This document shows, one piece after another, positions 54,441 to 62,656 of a stretch of DNA of 64,000 bases. The position numbers were made by a program, and so were the translations under genes. The notes under the pieces are model-generated. The model worked only from the letters and a program-made list of their open reading frames with translations. It was not told the origin of the DNA and did no database searches. The DNA is from Pseudomonas siliginis (GTDB taxonomy: Bacteria > Pseudomonadota > Gammaproteobacteria > Pseudomonadales > Pseudomonadaceae): NCBI RefSeq assembly GCF_019145195.1, contig NZ_JAHSTW010000006.1, forward strand, positions 62,001-126,000, given 5' to 3'. The number at the start of each line of letters is the position of its first letter. Position 1 is the first letter of the stretch.

Positions 54441-55849
54441 GTCAGACCATGAGCCGCAAACAGCAATTGCTCAAGCGCCATCGACGCAACAAGCGCGTGG
54501 CGGTGCTGGTCGCGCTGCTCGCCATCGTGGCGCTGAGCGTGCTGGTCGCCTGGTGGCTGGCCCCGGTGTTGCTGGTTGGCGGCTGGATCGCCCATGAGGC
54601 GTGGTTTGCCGATCATCTGTTCTACGCGCCCGGTGACGATTACCAATACACCTTCCCGCCCTATACGCCGCAGCCGAAGATTCATCTGCACGGCGAGCAA
54701 CTGCGTCTGGACGAAGGTGTGATGCTGGCCGACGACGCTACGCTGATCCTGGCGGTGCGGGTCAAAAGCACCTGGCTGGGACGTTTTCTTGATCCTTTCA
54801 TCGAGTTGTCGGGTGGCGCCAATCCTGACGTACAGACTTTTGAGCGCGGTGTCGGCGGCCTGCGCTATCTGAACCTGAGCGGTCAGGCGCAAGCGTTGTC
54901 CGAAGGAGTATTGCGTCTGCGCGGCCGTTTCTGTCGAGTGTCGGGCGAGCCGGTACTGTGGGCGCTGGAACACGCCGATTACCGTCGTCAGCGGGTCATG
55001 GTCATTGCTCCTCACGCCGACGATGCGGAGCTGGCGGCGTTCGGCTTGTACAGTCAGGCCGATGAAGCCTGGATCGTTACCCTGACTGCTGGTGAAATCG
55101 AGGCCGAACATTACCAACAGATGGGCATGAGCAAGGTCGACGCCGCGCGGCTGAAGGGACGTTTGCGCGCCTGGGACAGCCTCACCGTGCCGCAATGGGC
55201 CGGTGTCCCCCAGGAACGCTGCGTGCAGTTGGGCTATTTCTGCCTGCAACTGGCCGCGATGCGGGACAAGCCGGAGCAACCGGTGGGTTCGCGCGAAGCG
55301 GATTTGAGCGATACCCGTCTGTTCCGTCAATTCAATCGGTTTGTTCTGCCAAGTGACGTCGATGGCGCGCCGACCTGGAACAATCTGCTGGCTGATCTGC
55401 GCGAAACAATGCTGCGCGCGCGTCCGGACGTCATCGTGCTGCCGCATCCGACGCTGGACCCGCACCCCGACCACATCTGTGCGCAGCAGGCTGTGCTTGA
55501 AGTGTTGGAGGGGCTGGACTGGCAGCCGACGCTGCTCGGTTATGCCAACCATCTGCACGATAACGACCGGTGGCCGATGGGCAATAGTGGCGATGGCGTG
55601 GTGCTGCCGCCAGCCTTTGATGCTGGCGTGCCGGTGCAGCCGGTTTGCCTGGTATTGTCTCTGCAACAGCAGCGTGACAAGGCCATGGCCCTGGGCATGA
55701 TGCACGACCTGCAGCCGCCCGCGCCGTTCAAGCGCCGCTTGCGCCGCAGCTTGCAGCGATTGCTGGCTGGGCGCTCCGGTTCGCCTTATGGCGAAAACGA
55801 ATTTTTCCGCAAGGCGGTTCGGCGACATGAACTGTTCTGGCGTTTGTAG
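54437..55849 (+). CDS. dnpA: PIG-L family de-N-acetylase (DnpA-like)
   Basis: A 470-residue inner-membrane protein. A charged N-terminus (SRKQQLLKRHRRNKR) precedes a transmembrane segment at about 22-45, then an unassigned domain, then the PIG-L deacetylase domain from about residue 190, opened by the metal-binding motif APHADDAELAAFG and followed by LPHPTLDPHPDHICAQQ near 335. In P. aeruginosa DnpA (PA5002) is a putative de-N-acetylase of an LPS-related sugar whose loss lowers fluoroquinolone tolerance. The open frame begins at 54410, but ATG 54437 overlaps the mig-14 stop (ATGA) and starts the charged N-terminus. Confidence 0.88.
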   Translation: MSQTMSRKQQLLKRHRRNKRVAVLVALLAIVALSVLVAWWLAPVLLVGGWIAHEAWFADHLFYAPGDDYQYTFPPYTPQPKIHLHGEQLRLDEGVMLADDATLILAVRVKSTWLGRFLDPFIELSGGANPDVQTFERGVGGLRYLNLSGQAQALSEGVLRLRGRFCRVSGEPVLWALEHADYRRQRVMVIAPHADDAELAAFGLYSQADEAWIVTLTAGEIEAEHYQQMGMSKVDAARLKGRLRAWDSLTVPQWAGVPQERCVQLGYFCLQLAAMRDKPEQPVGSREADLSDTRLFRQFNRFVLPSDVDGAPTWNNLLADLRETMLRARPDVIVLPHPTLDPHPDHICAQQAVLEVLEGLDWQPTLLGYANHLHDNDRWPMGNSGDGVVLPPAFDAGVPVQPVCLVLSLQQQRDKAMALGMMHDLQPPAPFKRRLRRSLQRLLAGRSGSPYGENEFFRKAVRRHELFWRL

Positions 55850-55930
55850 CGACACAGGCGCCCGCGCAAGACTTTCTTGTGGGCGGGCATGTTCAGGTTT
55901 GCTCGGGTTGCTGTTGCGGCAAGGAAGACA

Positions 55931-56887
55931 ATGAAAGTTCTATTTCTGGTGCAGAAAGATCAACGGGCCATTCTCGATCGTTTGTACGAGGGTGTCGCCG
56001 CCCATTGTGAGTGCGATCTGCGCTGGTTGAGCGGTGACGAGCAGCGCAATCTGCGGCGATATTTCCGCCGCGAAGTCGATGTTACCCGCTATGACCGCAT
56101 CGTGTTTTTCCTGCGCTTCAAGCAGGAGATCCGGCAGGTCGGGTTTATCCGCACCATCCCCAATCTGGTGATTCTGGAGCACGATGCCTATCAGAATTAC
56201 ATCCCCTGCAAGTACACCGGCAAGTTCAGTGCGCACTATCGGCGTTTGCCGTGGGCACGGGTGATCAGTTCCGGTTTCGTGGTGGCCGAGCGCTTGCGCT
56301 CGGAGGGCTTCGACGCCGTGTTTGTGCCCAAGGGCTACGATCAGACGCAATTGCAGGACCTGGGGCGCGAGCGGGATATCGAACTTGCCTTCGTCGGCAG
56401 TACCAACAGTGTGGCCTACAGCGGTCGCAAGGCACTGCTGGATGAATTGGGCCAGGTCGAGCCGCTGCTGGTGACGCGGACCAAGTCCGGGGCTGAATAC
56501 CTGGAAACGCTCAACCGTATCCGCTTTTTTGTCAGCGCGGACGTGGGCATGGGCGAGTTCATGATCAAGAACTTCGAAGCCATGGCTTGCGGCTGCGTCC
56601 TGCTGGCCTATGATCAAGGCGCCGCCGAAGCTGCGGCGCTGGGTTTGCAGGACATGCACAACGTGGTGTTCTATCAGACGATCGCGCAGTTGCAGGAAAA
56701 ACTGGCCACGCTGCGCGAGGATCCGCAACTGGCGCAACGCATCGCTGACAACGGTCGCGAACTGGCGGTGGAGCAGTTCAGCTTCGCGCGGATCGGTCAG
56801 CGCATCGTTGAAGAGCTTGAGCCACCGCTGCGTGAGCGGGCGCCGCTGAGTCTGCTGGAAAAAATCCGCCTGAAAGTGGGCATTTGA
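55931..56887 (+). CDS. ssg: Cell-surface polysaccharide glycosyltransferase (Ssg-like)
   Basis: A 318-residue GT-B glycosyltransferase of the CgeB/GT4-like type. Visible are KVLFLVQKDQRAILDRLYEG at the N-terminus, EHDAYQNYIPCKYTGKF near 98, LAFVGSTNSVAYSGRKALL near 157 and the donor-site segment ADVGMGEFMIKNFEAMACGCVLLAYD near 208. It matches the position and type of PAO1 PA5001 (ssg), needed for normal LPS, O antigen and surface attachment. The open frame begins at 55877 but the ATG at 55931 with AAGGAAGACA upstream is the obvious start. The gap of 81 bases after dnpA makes it less tightly coupled than earlier genes. Confidence 0.88.
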   Translation: MKVLFLVQKDQRAILDRLYEGVAAHCECDLRWLSGDEQRNLRRYFRREVDVTRYDRIVFFLRFKQEIRQVGFIRTIPNLVILEHDAYQNYIPCKYTGKFSAHYRRLPWARVISSGFVVAERLRSEGFDAVFVPKGYDQTQLQDLGRERDIELAFVGSTNSVAYSGRKALLDELGQVEPLLVTRTKSGAEYLETLNRIRFFVSADVGMGEFMIKNFEAMACGCVLLAYDQGAAEAAALGLQDMHNVVFYQTIAQLQEKLATLREDPQLAQRIADNGRELAVEQFSFARIGQRIVEELEPPLRERAPLSLLEKIRLKVGI

Positions 56888-56914
56888 CAAGTGTCATATA
56901 GCCAGTGATATTGC
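56884..56914 (+). promoter_or_regulatory. Candidate promoter at the end of ssg
   Basis: A consensus TTGACA at 56884-56889 overlaps the ssg stop; 16-19 bases downstream an extended TG-A-TATTGC is a weak -10. It would drive the following glycosyltransferase genes separately. Confidence 0.35.
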
Positions 56915-56941
56915 TGGCGACTTCTGATTAACGAGATTTCG

Positions 56942-57703
56942 GTGCAATTTTCCAAAGAAAGCCAGATTACATTGGTGGTTACCAGCTGCGGTCGACTCGA
57001 TCTGCTCAAGGCCACTCTCGATAGCTTCGACCGGTACAACACGGCACCCATTCGTGAAGTGTTCATCACCGAAGATGCCGGCGACGAAGGCGTTGCCGGG
57101 ATTCTGCCTGCCCACTGGAAAGAGCATTGCACGGTCTTCGTCAATCGTCCGAAGCTGGGCCAGTTGGCATCGATCGACCTGGCCTACGGACACGTCAGCA
57201 CCCCCTACATTTTTCATTGCGAAGATGATTGGGAGTTTTATCGTCCGGGGTTCGTCGAAGACTCGATGACCATTCTGCAAGCGCGGCCGGAAATTCTGCA
57301 GATCTGGTTGCGCAGCTATAATCACGATCTGCGGGTTCACAGCCCATACATCCACTTGGGCGCGCGCGAGATTGTCGATGGCGTCGCCTGTTATCCGCTG
57401 ATTTCCGACAAGCCGGAGTGGCAAGGGTTCTCGCTGAACCCGGGGTTGCGCCGACTCGAGGATTATCGGTTGTGTGCGCCTTTCGCCGGACACGGTGGCG
57501 AGAAGGCCTTGTCACAGCGCTACTCGCAACTGAACAGGGAGGCCTTGATACTCGAGGCAGACGCGGTTATGCACACCGGTTTTGGTTTGCATGTGCAAAC
57601 GGATGTCGAGCGTGAACGCAAAGCGCGCCGCAATCGCCGCGAGCAGATTAAATTTGCCTTGTTTCTGTTGCTGGGAGTCTGCATTGGCTGGTTCATCAAC
57701 TGA
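56942..57703 (+). CDS. GT2-like glycosyltransferase with C-terminal membrane anchor
   Basis: A 253-residue GT-A fold protein. ITLVVTSCGRLDLLKATLDSF at the N-terminus is the nucleotide-sugar-binding strand, and YIFHCEDDWEFYRPGFVEDSM near 94 contains the ED-D metal-binding motif (the DXD equivalent). Later, PGLRRLEDYRLCAPF and GFGLHVQTDVERERKARR lead to a final transmembrane helix (FALFLLLGVCIGWF, about 237-251) that would tether the enzyme to the inner membrane. Start is GTG at 56942. It lies where PAO1 carries rhamnosyltransferase wapR but is not an obvious orthologue. Likely adds an outer-core sugar. Confidence 0.75.
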   Translation: MQFSKESQITLVVTSCGRLDLLKATLDSFDRYNTAPIREVFITEDAGDEGVAGILPAHWKEHCTVFVNRPKLGQLASIDLAYGHVSTPYIFHCEDDWEFYRPGFVEDSMTILQARPEILQIWLRSYNHDLRVHSPYIHLGAREIVDGVACYPLISDKPEWQGFSLNPGLRRLEDYRLCAPFAGHGGEKALSQRYSQLNREALILEADAVMHTGFGLHVQTDVERERKARRNRREQIKFALFLLLGVCIGWFIN

Positions 57704-57757
57704 GTTCGAGTACGCCGCAGCTTGTCCCCGCAAATCCGTGCAACGGCTTTCTGCCCT

Positions 57758-58852
57758 ATGAATATTCTCAATATCATGTGGGCCGGTGGCGCTCCGTTCG
57801 CATCAATTCACAAAGTGCACCAGCAAATACTCTCTCAGGCTGCGCCGTCGGCGGTGGTCAAAACCTGGCTCCTCCAGGGGCAGGGAGCCGAGTGCGGCGT
57901 GGATGTCGGTGAGGTCCGGGAGTGGCAGTTATCGTCAGCGCGCCTGAAGGGCCGGCATTTCTGGCGTTTTGCCAAACCCGTGATGCGGGCGAGGTTTCGC
58001 CAGGCGCTCGTGGACAGTGACGCTCGATTGCTGCTGCTGGACGGCATGGGCGTTGCCCGTACGTTATTGCCGGTCCTCAAGAAGCTGCCGCATATCCGCG
58101 CGGTAGTTATTTTCCACGGTTCGGCGCGATTGAATGCCGGCGACCAGGCTCTATTCCAGGCAATCCCTGCGTCCCGGCTGAAACTGATTGCCGTTTCCAG
58201 CACTCTCGCCGATTCACTGGCCCGCGATCTGCAGATGCCTGTCACCGCGCTGCGAAGTGCGTTCGATCCTGAGGCTTTTCGCGCTGACCTGCTCACTCGC
58301 GAGCAAGCCCGGACACGGTTGGGATTGCCGCAAGGCGATACGCCGGTATTGGGCGCGGTAGGGCGGCTGGTCTCGGAAAAAGGTTTCGGTTACCTGCTTG
58401 ATGCCTTTGCCGCAGCACTCGACACCCGTCCGGACTTGCGCCTGGTCATTGTTGGCGAAGGCTCCAAGCGCGCGGCGCTGGAGCAGCGCATCGACGCGCT
58501 TGGCTTGCACGACAAGGTCTTGCTGACCGGGCATCTGAACGAAGCAGCGCAGCTTTATCGTGCGTTCGACTGGGTTGCCATCCCTTCGCTGGAAGAGGGC
58601 TTGGGTCTGGTGATGCAGGAGGCGGTGATGGCCGGCGTACCGGTGCTGTGCAGCGATCTGGAGGTGTTCAGCGAACAGCTGGGCAGCGCCGGCTGGTATG
58701 CGCCGGTCAATGACACGAAAGCCTGGGCCGAGGCCATCGACCGCGCCTTCAGTGCCTCATCTCAAGCGATCAATGCCGAGCAGTACAGGATGCTCGCTCC
58801 GGACGAGGCCTGGTCGAGCTTCAGCCAGGCTGCCCGCGCATTGTTTTCATGA
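57758..58852 (+). CDS. LPS core glycosyltransferase, GT4
   Basis: A 364-residue GT-B glycosyltransferase. The donor half has LGAVGRLVSEKGFGYLLDAF near 196, VIVGEGSKRAALEQRIDALGL near 229 and IPSLEEGLGLVMQEAVMAGVPVL near 280 with the EX7E motif. The acceptor half begins NILNIMWAGGAPFASIHKV. The open frame extends to 57722 but the ATG at 57758 is where the fold starts. A 54-base gap follows the preceding gene. Its 3' end overlaps by 6 bases the end of the opposing kinase-like gene. Presumably builds the outer core before WaaL acts. Confidence 0.82.
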   Translation: MNILNIMWAGGAPFASIHKVHQQILSQAAPSAVVKTWLLQGQGAECGVDVGEVREWQLSSARLKGRHFWRFAKPVMRARFRQALVDSDARLLLLDGMGVARTLLPVLKKLPHIRAVVIFHGSARLNAGDQALFQAIPASRLKLIAVSSTLADSLARDLQMPVTALRSAFDPEAFRADLLTREQARTRLGLPQGDTPVLGAVGRLVSEKGFGYLLDAFAAALDTRPDLRLVIVGEGSKRAALEQRIDALGLHDKVLLTGHLNEAAQLYRAFDWVAIPSLEEGLGLVMQEAVMAGVPVLCSDLEVFSEQLGSAGWYAPVNDTKAWAEAIDRAFSASSQAINAEQYRMLAPDEAWSSFSQAARALFS

Positions 58853-59452
58853 CGACAAGACCGCGCGCTCCAGTGCCTGCATCGGAAAGCTGTCGTTCAG
58901 CTTTTCGCGCGCAATATAGCGGGCGAAATGTTGCAGGTTGCGTTTGATCAAGCGCTTTGGCAGCGGTCCGCGAGTAAAGCGCATGTCGGCAACATCGATC
59001 AGGCCCATGCGGTTGTCTGGTGTGACGACGATGTTGCCAAGATGCAGGGAGCGGAAATAGATGCCCGAGCGGTGCAGGCTGCGTATCAGTTCGGCCAGAT
59101 CCGGCAATGCCTGAGTCCAGTTGAAACCTTGTTTTGCGGCGATCTGGCGCAGCGTTTGCCCTGGCAGAGGCTCATACAGCACGGCGGTCATGCCTGGTTT
59201 CTCAAGGCGAAAGAACTGGAGGATCTGCAGCGTCGGTACGCCGAGTTTGTGCAGCTCGACGGCGTTGTCGATGAATCGCTTCGAGTAGGGGCGAAACAAG
59301 GCGGATGAAAAAAACCTTTTGCGACGAAACAGTTTGAGAATTTTCCCATCCTGCAGCAGGTAGACTTTCGGCCCATAGCTGTCCGCTTCCAGAACTTTGG
59401 CGGCGTCGATCATTTGGTCTAGAGCGGCTTGTGAGAGCCGGGAGCATCGCAT
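58847..59452 (-). CDS. Kinase-fold LPS-cluster protein (PA4998-like, 'toluene tolerance' type)
   Basis: A 201-residue protein on the strand opposite to the rest of the core cluster. It resembles small InaA/RfaP-like kinases: GPKVYLLQDGKILKLFRRKRFFSS (nucleotide lobe, lysine strand), RSLHRSGIYFRSLHLGNIVV near 130 and MGLIDVADMRFTRG near 155. The catalytic loop has serine where aspartate is expected (F-R-S-L-H-L-G-N), so activity is uncertain. Similar genes next to msbA in pseudomonads have been annotated as toluene tolerance proteins. I chose ATG 59452; the open frame extends to 59587 and would then overlap the divergent waaL. It converges on, and overlaps, the GT4 gene. Confidence 0.7.
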   Translation of the reverse strand: MRCSRLSQAALDQMIDAAKVLEADSYGPKVYLLQDGKILKLFRRKRFFSSALFRPYSKRFIDNAVELHKLGVPTLQILQFFRLEKPGMTAVLYEPLPGQTLRQIAAKQGFNWTQALPDLAELIRSLHRSGIYFRSLHLGNIVVTPDNRMGLIDVADMRFTRGPLPKRLIKRNLQHFARYIAREKLNDSFPMQALERAVLSS

Positions 59453-59563
59453 CGTAGGAAGCCTTGTCGAAAGTGCGGGGTGTAGTAGCGGGCAATGATG
59501 CCGAAAAGTTTCGATTTTAACCATGCCGCGTCGCATGGGCGAACCCTTGTCAGGAGCAGATTG

Positions 59564-60736
59564 ATGCAGGAAACACGCTGGGCGCAACTATGGATGGCGA
59601 TGGGGCTCTTGTGGTTTTTACTGGCTATTGCCGTAGCGCCCACCAACAAGGTCTACCAACAGGGGCTGGTGGCTCTCGTCTGGTTGCCGGCGCTAGTGCT
59701 GGGCTGGTCTGCGCGGCACCGCGTCAGGGAAGTGCTTTACGAGCAACGCTGGATCTACCTGCCGTTCCTCGGATTGCTGGTCTGGTCGCTGATCAGTCTG
59801 GCATGGACAAACGCACCGGAAACGGGGCGCGAGGCCAAGCGTCTGTTGTATATCGTGGTGTTCCTGCTGTTTTTTCCGGTGTTCGCCAGCGGACGTCCCG
59901 AGCGATTGATTCGTCTCATGCAGTGGGGCGGGCTGGGATTGGCAGTAACTGCGCTGGTGGCCATCGTCAGGTTTTACGTCATCGAAGGTAACGCCTGGTC
60001 TGCCCGGGTAGAGGGGCTGGGTGAGCTGGCGCATCCGATCCTCGGCGGCTATGTCATCGGCCTGGCGGCGGTGTGGCTGGCCCTGTGGGCGCCGCGTGAT
60101 TTGATGCGGCAAGGGATCTGGGCGCTGGCGTTGACGGTGCTGGTTGTTTTTGTCCTGATGAGTCAGAGCCGCGGTGCGGCGTTGGCGCTGTTTCTGACCA
60201 TCCTGGCCATGCCGATCTGGTGCCGTGACCGCCACAGCCGAATCGTCGCAGCCGTGGCACTGGTGGTGGCGATTGCGGCGCTGTGGCTGTTCGAGCCGTT
60301 GGTGCTGGCGCGCGGGGTCTCGTATCGTCCGCAGATTCTGATGGCTTCTCTGGATATGATCGCCAAGCACCCCTGGGGCGGTCTGGGTCTGGGTGGGGAC
60401 TATCGGGTGCTCTGGTCTGGAATGACCTTCGATCACGCCCACAACCTGTTCACCCATGTCGCGATCGTGCTGGGTCTGCCGGGACTGCTGTTATGGTCTG
60501 CCGTCTGGTTCGGCGTGATTTTCCAGGCGTGGAAAGTTCGGGAAACGCTGTATGCCCGCGGTGTTATCGGTATCTGGCTGTTCTCGACACTGGCGATGCA
60601 GTTCGACGCTGCCAGCCTCACCGGCACCCCGCGCGCCGAGTGGTTCATCAGCTGGCTGCCGTTGGGGCTTGCCAGCGTTTTGGTATGGGCGCGGGCCAAT
60701 GGCGGCGCTTGTGATAAAATTTCGCGTTCTTCTTAA
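59564..60736 (+). CDS. waaL: O-antigen ligase WaaL
   Basis: A 390-residue polytopic inner-membrane enzyme with about 10-12 membrane segments that transfers undecaprenyl-linked O antigen to lipid A-core on the periplasmic side. The Wzy_C/WaaL signature SQSRGAALALFLT lies near 190, preceded by GELAHPILGGYVIGL near 151. The large periplasmic loop around 250-305 contains LGGDYRVLW and FDHAHNLFTHV, whose histidine matches the catalytically important one of P. aeruginosa WaaL. The open frame begins at 59495; the ATG at 59564 with CAGGAGCAG upstream is clearly the start. Followed after 15 bases by msbA. Confidence 0.88.
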   Translation: MQETRWAQLWMAMGLLWFLLAIAVAPTNKVYQQGLVALVWLPALVLGWSARHRVREVLYEQRWIYLPFLGLLVWSLISLAWTNAPETGREAKRLLYIVVFLLFFPVFASGRPERLIRLMQWGGLGLAVTALVAIVRFYVIEGNAWSARVEGLGELAHPILGGYVIGLAAVWLALWAPRDLMRQGIWALALTVLVVFVLMSQSRGAALALFLTILAMPIWCRDRHSRIVAAVALVVAIAALWLFEPLVLARGVSYRPQILMASLDMIAKHPWGGLGLGGDYRVLWSGMTFDHAHNLFTHVAIVLGLPGLLLWSAVWFGVIFQAWKVRETLYARGVIGIWLFSTLAMQFDAASLTGTPRAEWFISWLPLGLASVLVWARANGGACDKISRSS

Positions 60737-60751
60737 CCAGTGAGCTCTACG

Positions 60752-62557
60752 ATGACTGACGCACCGCCCAAAGCGGAACAGGAATCCAGCCTGAAAATCT
60801 ACTTTCGGCTGTTGGGGTACGTAAAACCCTATATCGGTCTTTTCCTGCTGAGTATCGTGGGCTTCGTGATCTTTGCTTCCACGCAACCAATGCTGGCCGG
60901 GATTCTCAAGTATTTTGTCGATGGCCTGAGCAACCCTGAAGCGGTGCTCTTCCCCAACGTTCCCTATCTGCGAGACGTGCAATTGCTGATGGCTGTGCCG
61001 TTGCTGATCATCCTGATCGCAGCGTGGCAAGGCCTCGGCTCGTTTCTCGGCAACTATTACCTGGCGAGGGTTTCGTTGGGGCTGGTGCATGACCTGCGTA
61101 TCGAACTGTTCAACAAGCTGTTGGTACTGCCCAATCGCTATTTCGATACCCATAACTCGGGTCATCTGATCTCGCGCATCACCTTCAACGTGACCATGGT
61201 CACCGGCGCCGCCACGGATGCCATCAAAGTGGTGATCCGCGAAGGCCTGACCGTGGTTTTCCTGTTCGCCTATCTGCTGTGGATGAACTGGAAGCTGACT
61301 CTGGTGATGCTGGCAATTCTGCCCGTGATCGCGTTCATGGTCGGCAACACCAGCAAGAAATTCCGCAAGCAGAGCAAGAAGATTCAAGTGGCAATGGGCG
61401 ATGTCACCCATGTCGCCTCCGAAACCATTCAAGGCTATCGGGTCGTGCGCAGTTTTGGTGGCGAGGCTTATGAGCAGCAGCGTTTTGCGGCGGCCAGCCA
61501 GAGCAACACCGACAAACAGTTGCGCATGACCAAGACCGGCGCGGTGTATACGCCGATGCTGCAGCTGGTGATCTACACCGCCATGGCGGTGTTGATGTTC
61601 CTGGTGTTGTTCCTGCGCGGTGATGCAACGGCCGGTGATCTGGTCGCGTACATTACGGCTGCCGGTTTGCTGCCCAAACCGATCCGGCAATTGTCCGAAG
61701 TCAGCTCGACCATTCAGAAAGGTGTGGCCGGTGCTGAAAGCATTTTCGAGCAACTCGACGTTGAACCGGAAATCGATACCGGCACGATCGAGCGTGATCG
61801 GGTCAGTGGCCATCTGGCGGTGAACAACCTCAGCTTCACTTACCCGGGCACTGAACGGGAAGTGCTGAAAAACATCAGCTTCACCGCGTCGCCAGGTCAG
61901 ATGATCGCCCTGGTCGGGCGTTCCGGCAGCGGCAAATCGACGCTGGCCAGTCTCATTCCGCGCTTCTATCACCACGAGACCGGCGAAATCCTGCTCGATG
62001 ATGTCGAAATCGAGGACTATCGTCTGCGCAATCTGCGCCGCCATGTAGCGCAAGTGACCCAGCACGTGACGCTGTTCAACGACACGATCGCCAACAACAT
62101 CGCTTACGGCGATCTGGCAGGCGCGCCTCGCGAAGATATCGAGAAAGCCGCCAGGGATGCATTTGCCATGGACTTCATCGCGCAGATGCCTCAAGGCCTG
62201 GATACCCAGGTCGGCGAGAACGGTGTGCTGTTGTCTGGCGGACAGCGTCAGCGTCTGGCGATTGCCCGAGCCTTGCTGAAAAACGCCCCGCTGTTGATCC
62301 TCGACGAAGCGACTTCGGCCCTTGATACCGAGTCCGAGCGGCACATTCAGGCGGCACTCGACCATGTCATGAAAGGCCGCACCACGCTGGTGATTGCCCA
62401 CCGTTTGTCGACCATCGAGAAGGCCGATCTGATCCTCGTCATGGATCAGGGCGAGATCGTCGAACGCGGCACTCATGCCCAACTGCTTGCTCATAATGGC
62501 TATTACGCGCGTCTGCACGCGATGGGGCTGGATGCCCCGGCTGAAGACATTGCCTGA
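60752..62557 (+). CDS. msbA: Lipid A-core flippase MsbA (ABC exporter)
   Basis: A 601-residue ABC half-transporter that dimerises and flips core-lipid A across the inner membrane. The six-helix membrane domain spans about 20-320 (SLGLVHDLRIELFNKLLVLP, RFGG-type coupling segments). The ATPase domain follows at about 345-590: Walker A GRSGSGKSTLASLIP near 388, Q-loop VTQHVTLFNDTIANNIAYGD, signature LLSGGQRQRLAIARALL near 492, Walker B LLILDEATSALD and the H-loop histidine in LVIAHRLSTIEKAD. Start ATG 60752; a GTG four codons earlier is possible. Works directly upstream of WaaL in LPS export. Confidence 0.96.
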   Translation: MTDAPPKAEQESSLKIYFRLLGYVKPYIGLFLLSIVGFVIFASTQPMLAGILKYFVDGLSNPEAVLFPNVPYLRDVQLLMAVPLLIILIAAWQGLGSFLGNYYLARVSLGLVHDLRIELFNKLLVLPNRYFDTHNSGHLISRITFNVTMVTGAATDAIKVVIREGLTVVFLFAYLLWMNWKLTLVMLAILPVIAFMVGNTSKKFRKQSKKIQVAMGDVTHVASETIQGYRVVRSFGGEAYEQQRFAAASQSNTDKQLRMTKTGAVYTPMLQLVIYTAMAVLMFLVLFLRGDATAGDLVAYITAAGLLPKPIRQLSEVSSTIQKGVAGAESIFEQLDVEPEIDTGTIERDRVSGHLAVNNLSFTYPGTEREVLKNISFTASPGQMIALVGRSGSGKSTLASLIPRFYHHETGEILLDDVEIEDYRLRNLRRHVAQVTQHVTLFNDTIANNIAYGDLAGAPREDIEKAARDAFAMDFIAQMPQGLDTQVGENGVLLSGGQRQRLAIARALLKNAPLLILDEATSALDTESERHIQAALDHVMKGRTTLVIAHRLSTIEKADLILVMDQGEIVERGTHAQLLAHNGYYARLHAMGLDAPAEDIA

Positions 62558-62566
62558 TCTGCAGAT

Positions 62567-62589
62567 GAGGGTGGGCCAGCCTCACCCTC
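62567..62589 (+). other. Hairpin between msbA and hldE
   Basis: GAGGGTG (62567-62573) and CACCCTC (62583-62589) form a 7-base stem just after the msbA stop. There is no U-tract, so it may be an mRNA-stabilising or partial termination hairpin rather than a full terminator. Confidence 0.35.
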
Positions 62590-62656
62590 GTGTATTCCCG
62601 GCGCGCGCGATCCTGTTAATATCGCGCCCCTGTTCATTTTGTATGTGGGTTGCTCC

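Noticed and set aside
60491..62518. Open frame of 675 codons on the minus strand
   Set aside because: Antisense to msbA and the end of waaL; no domain and extreme H/Q/R content.
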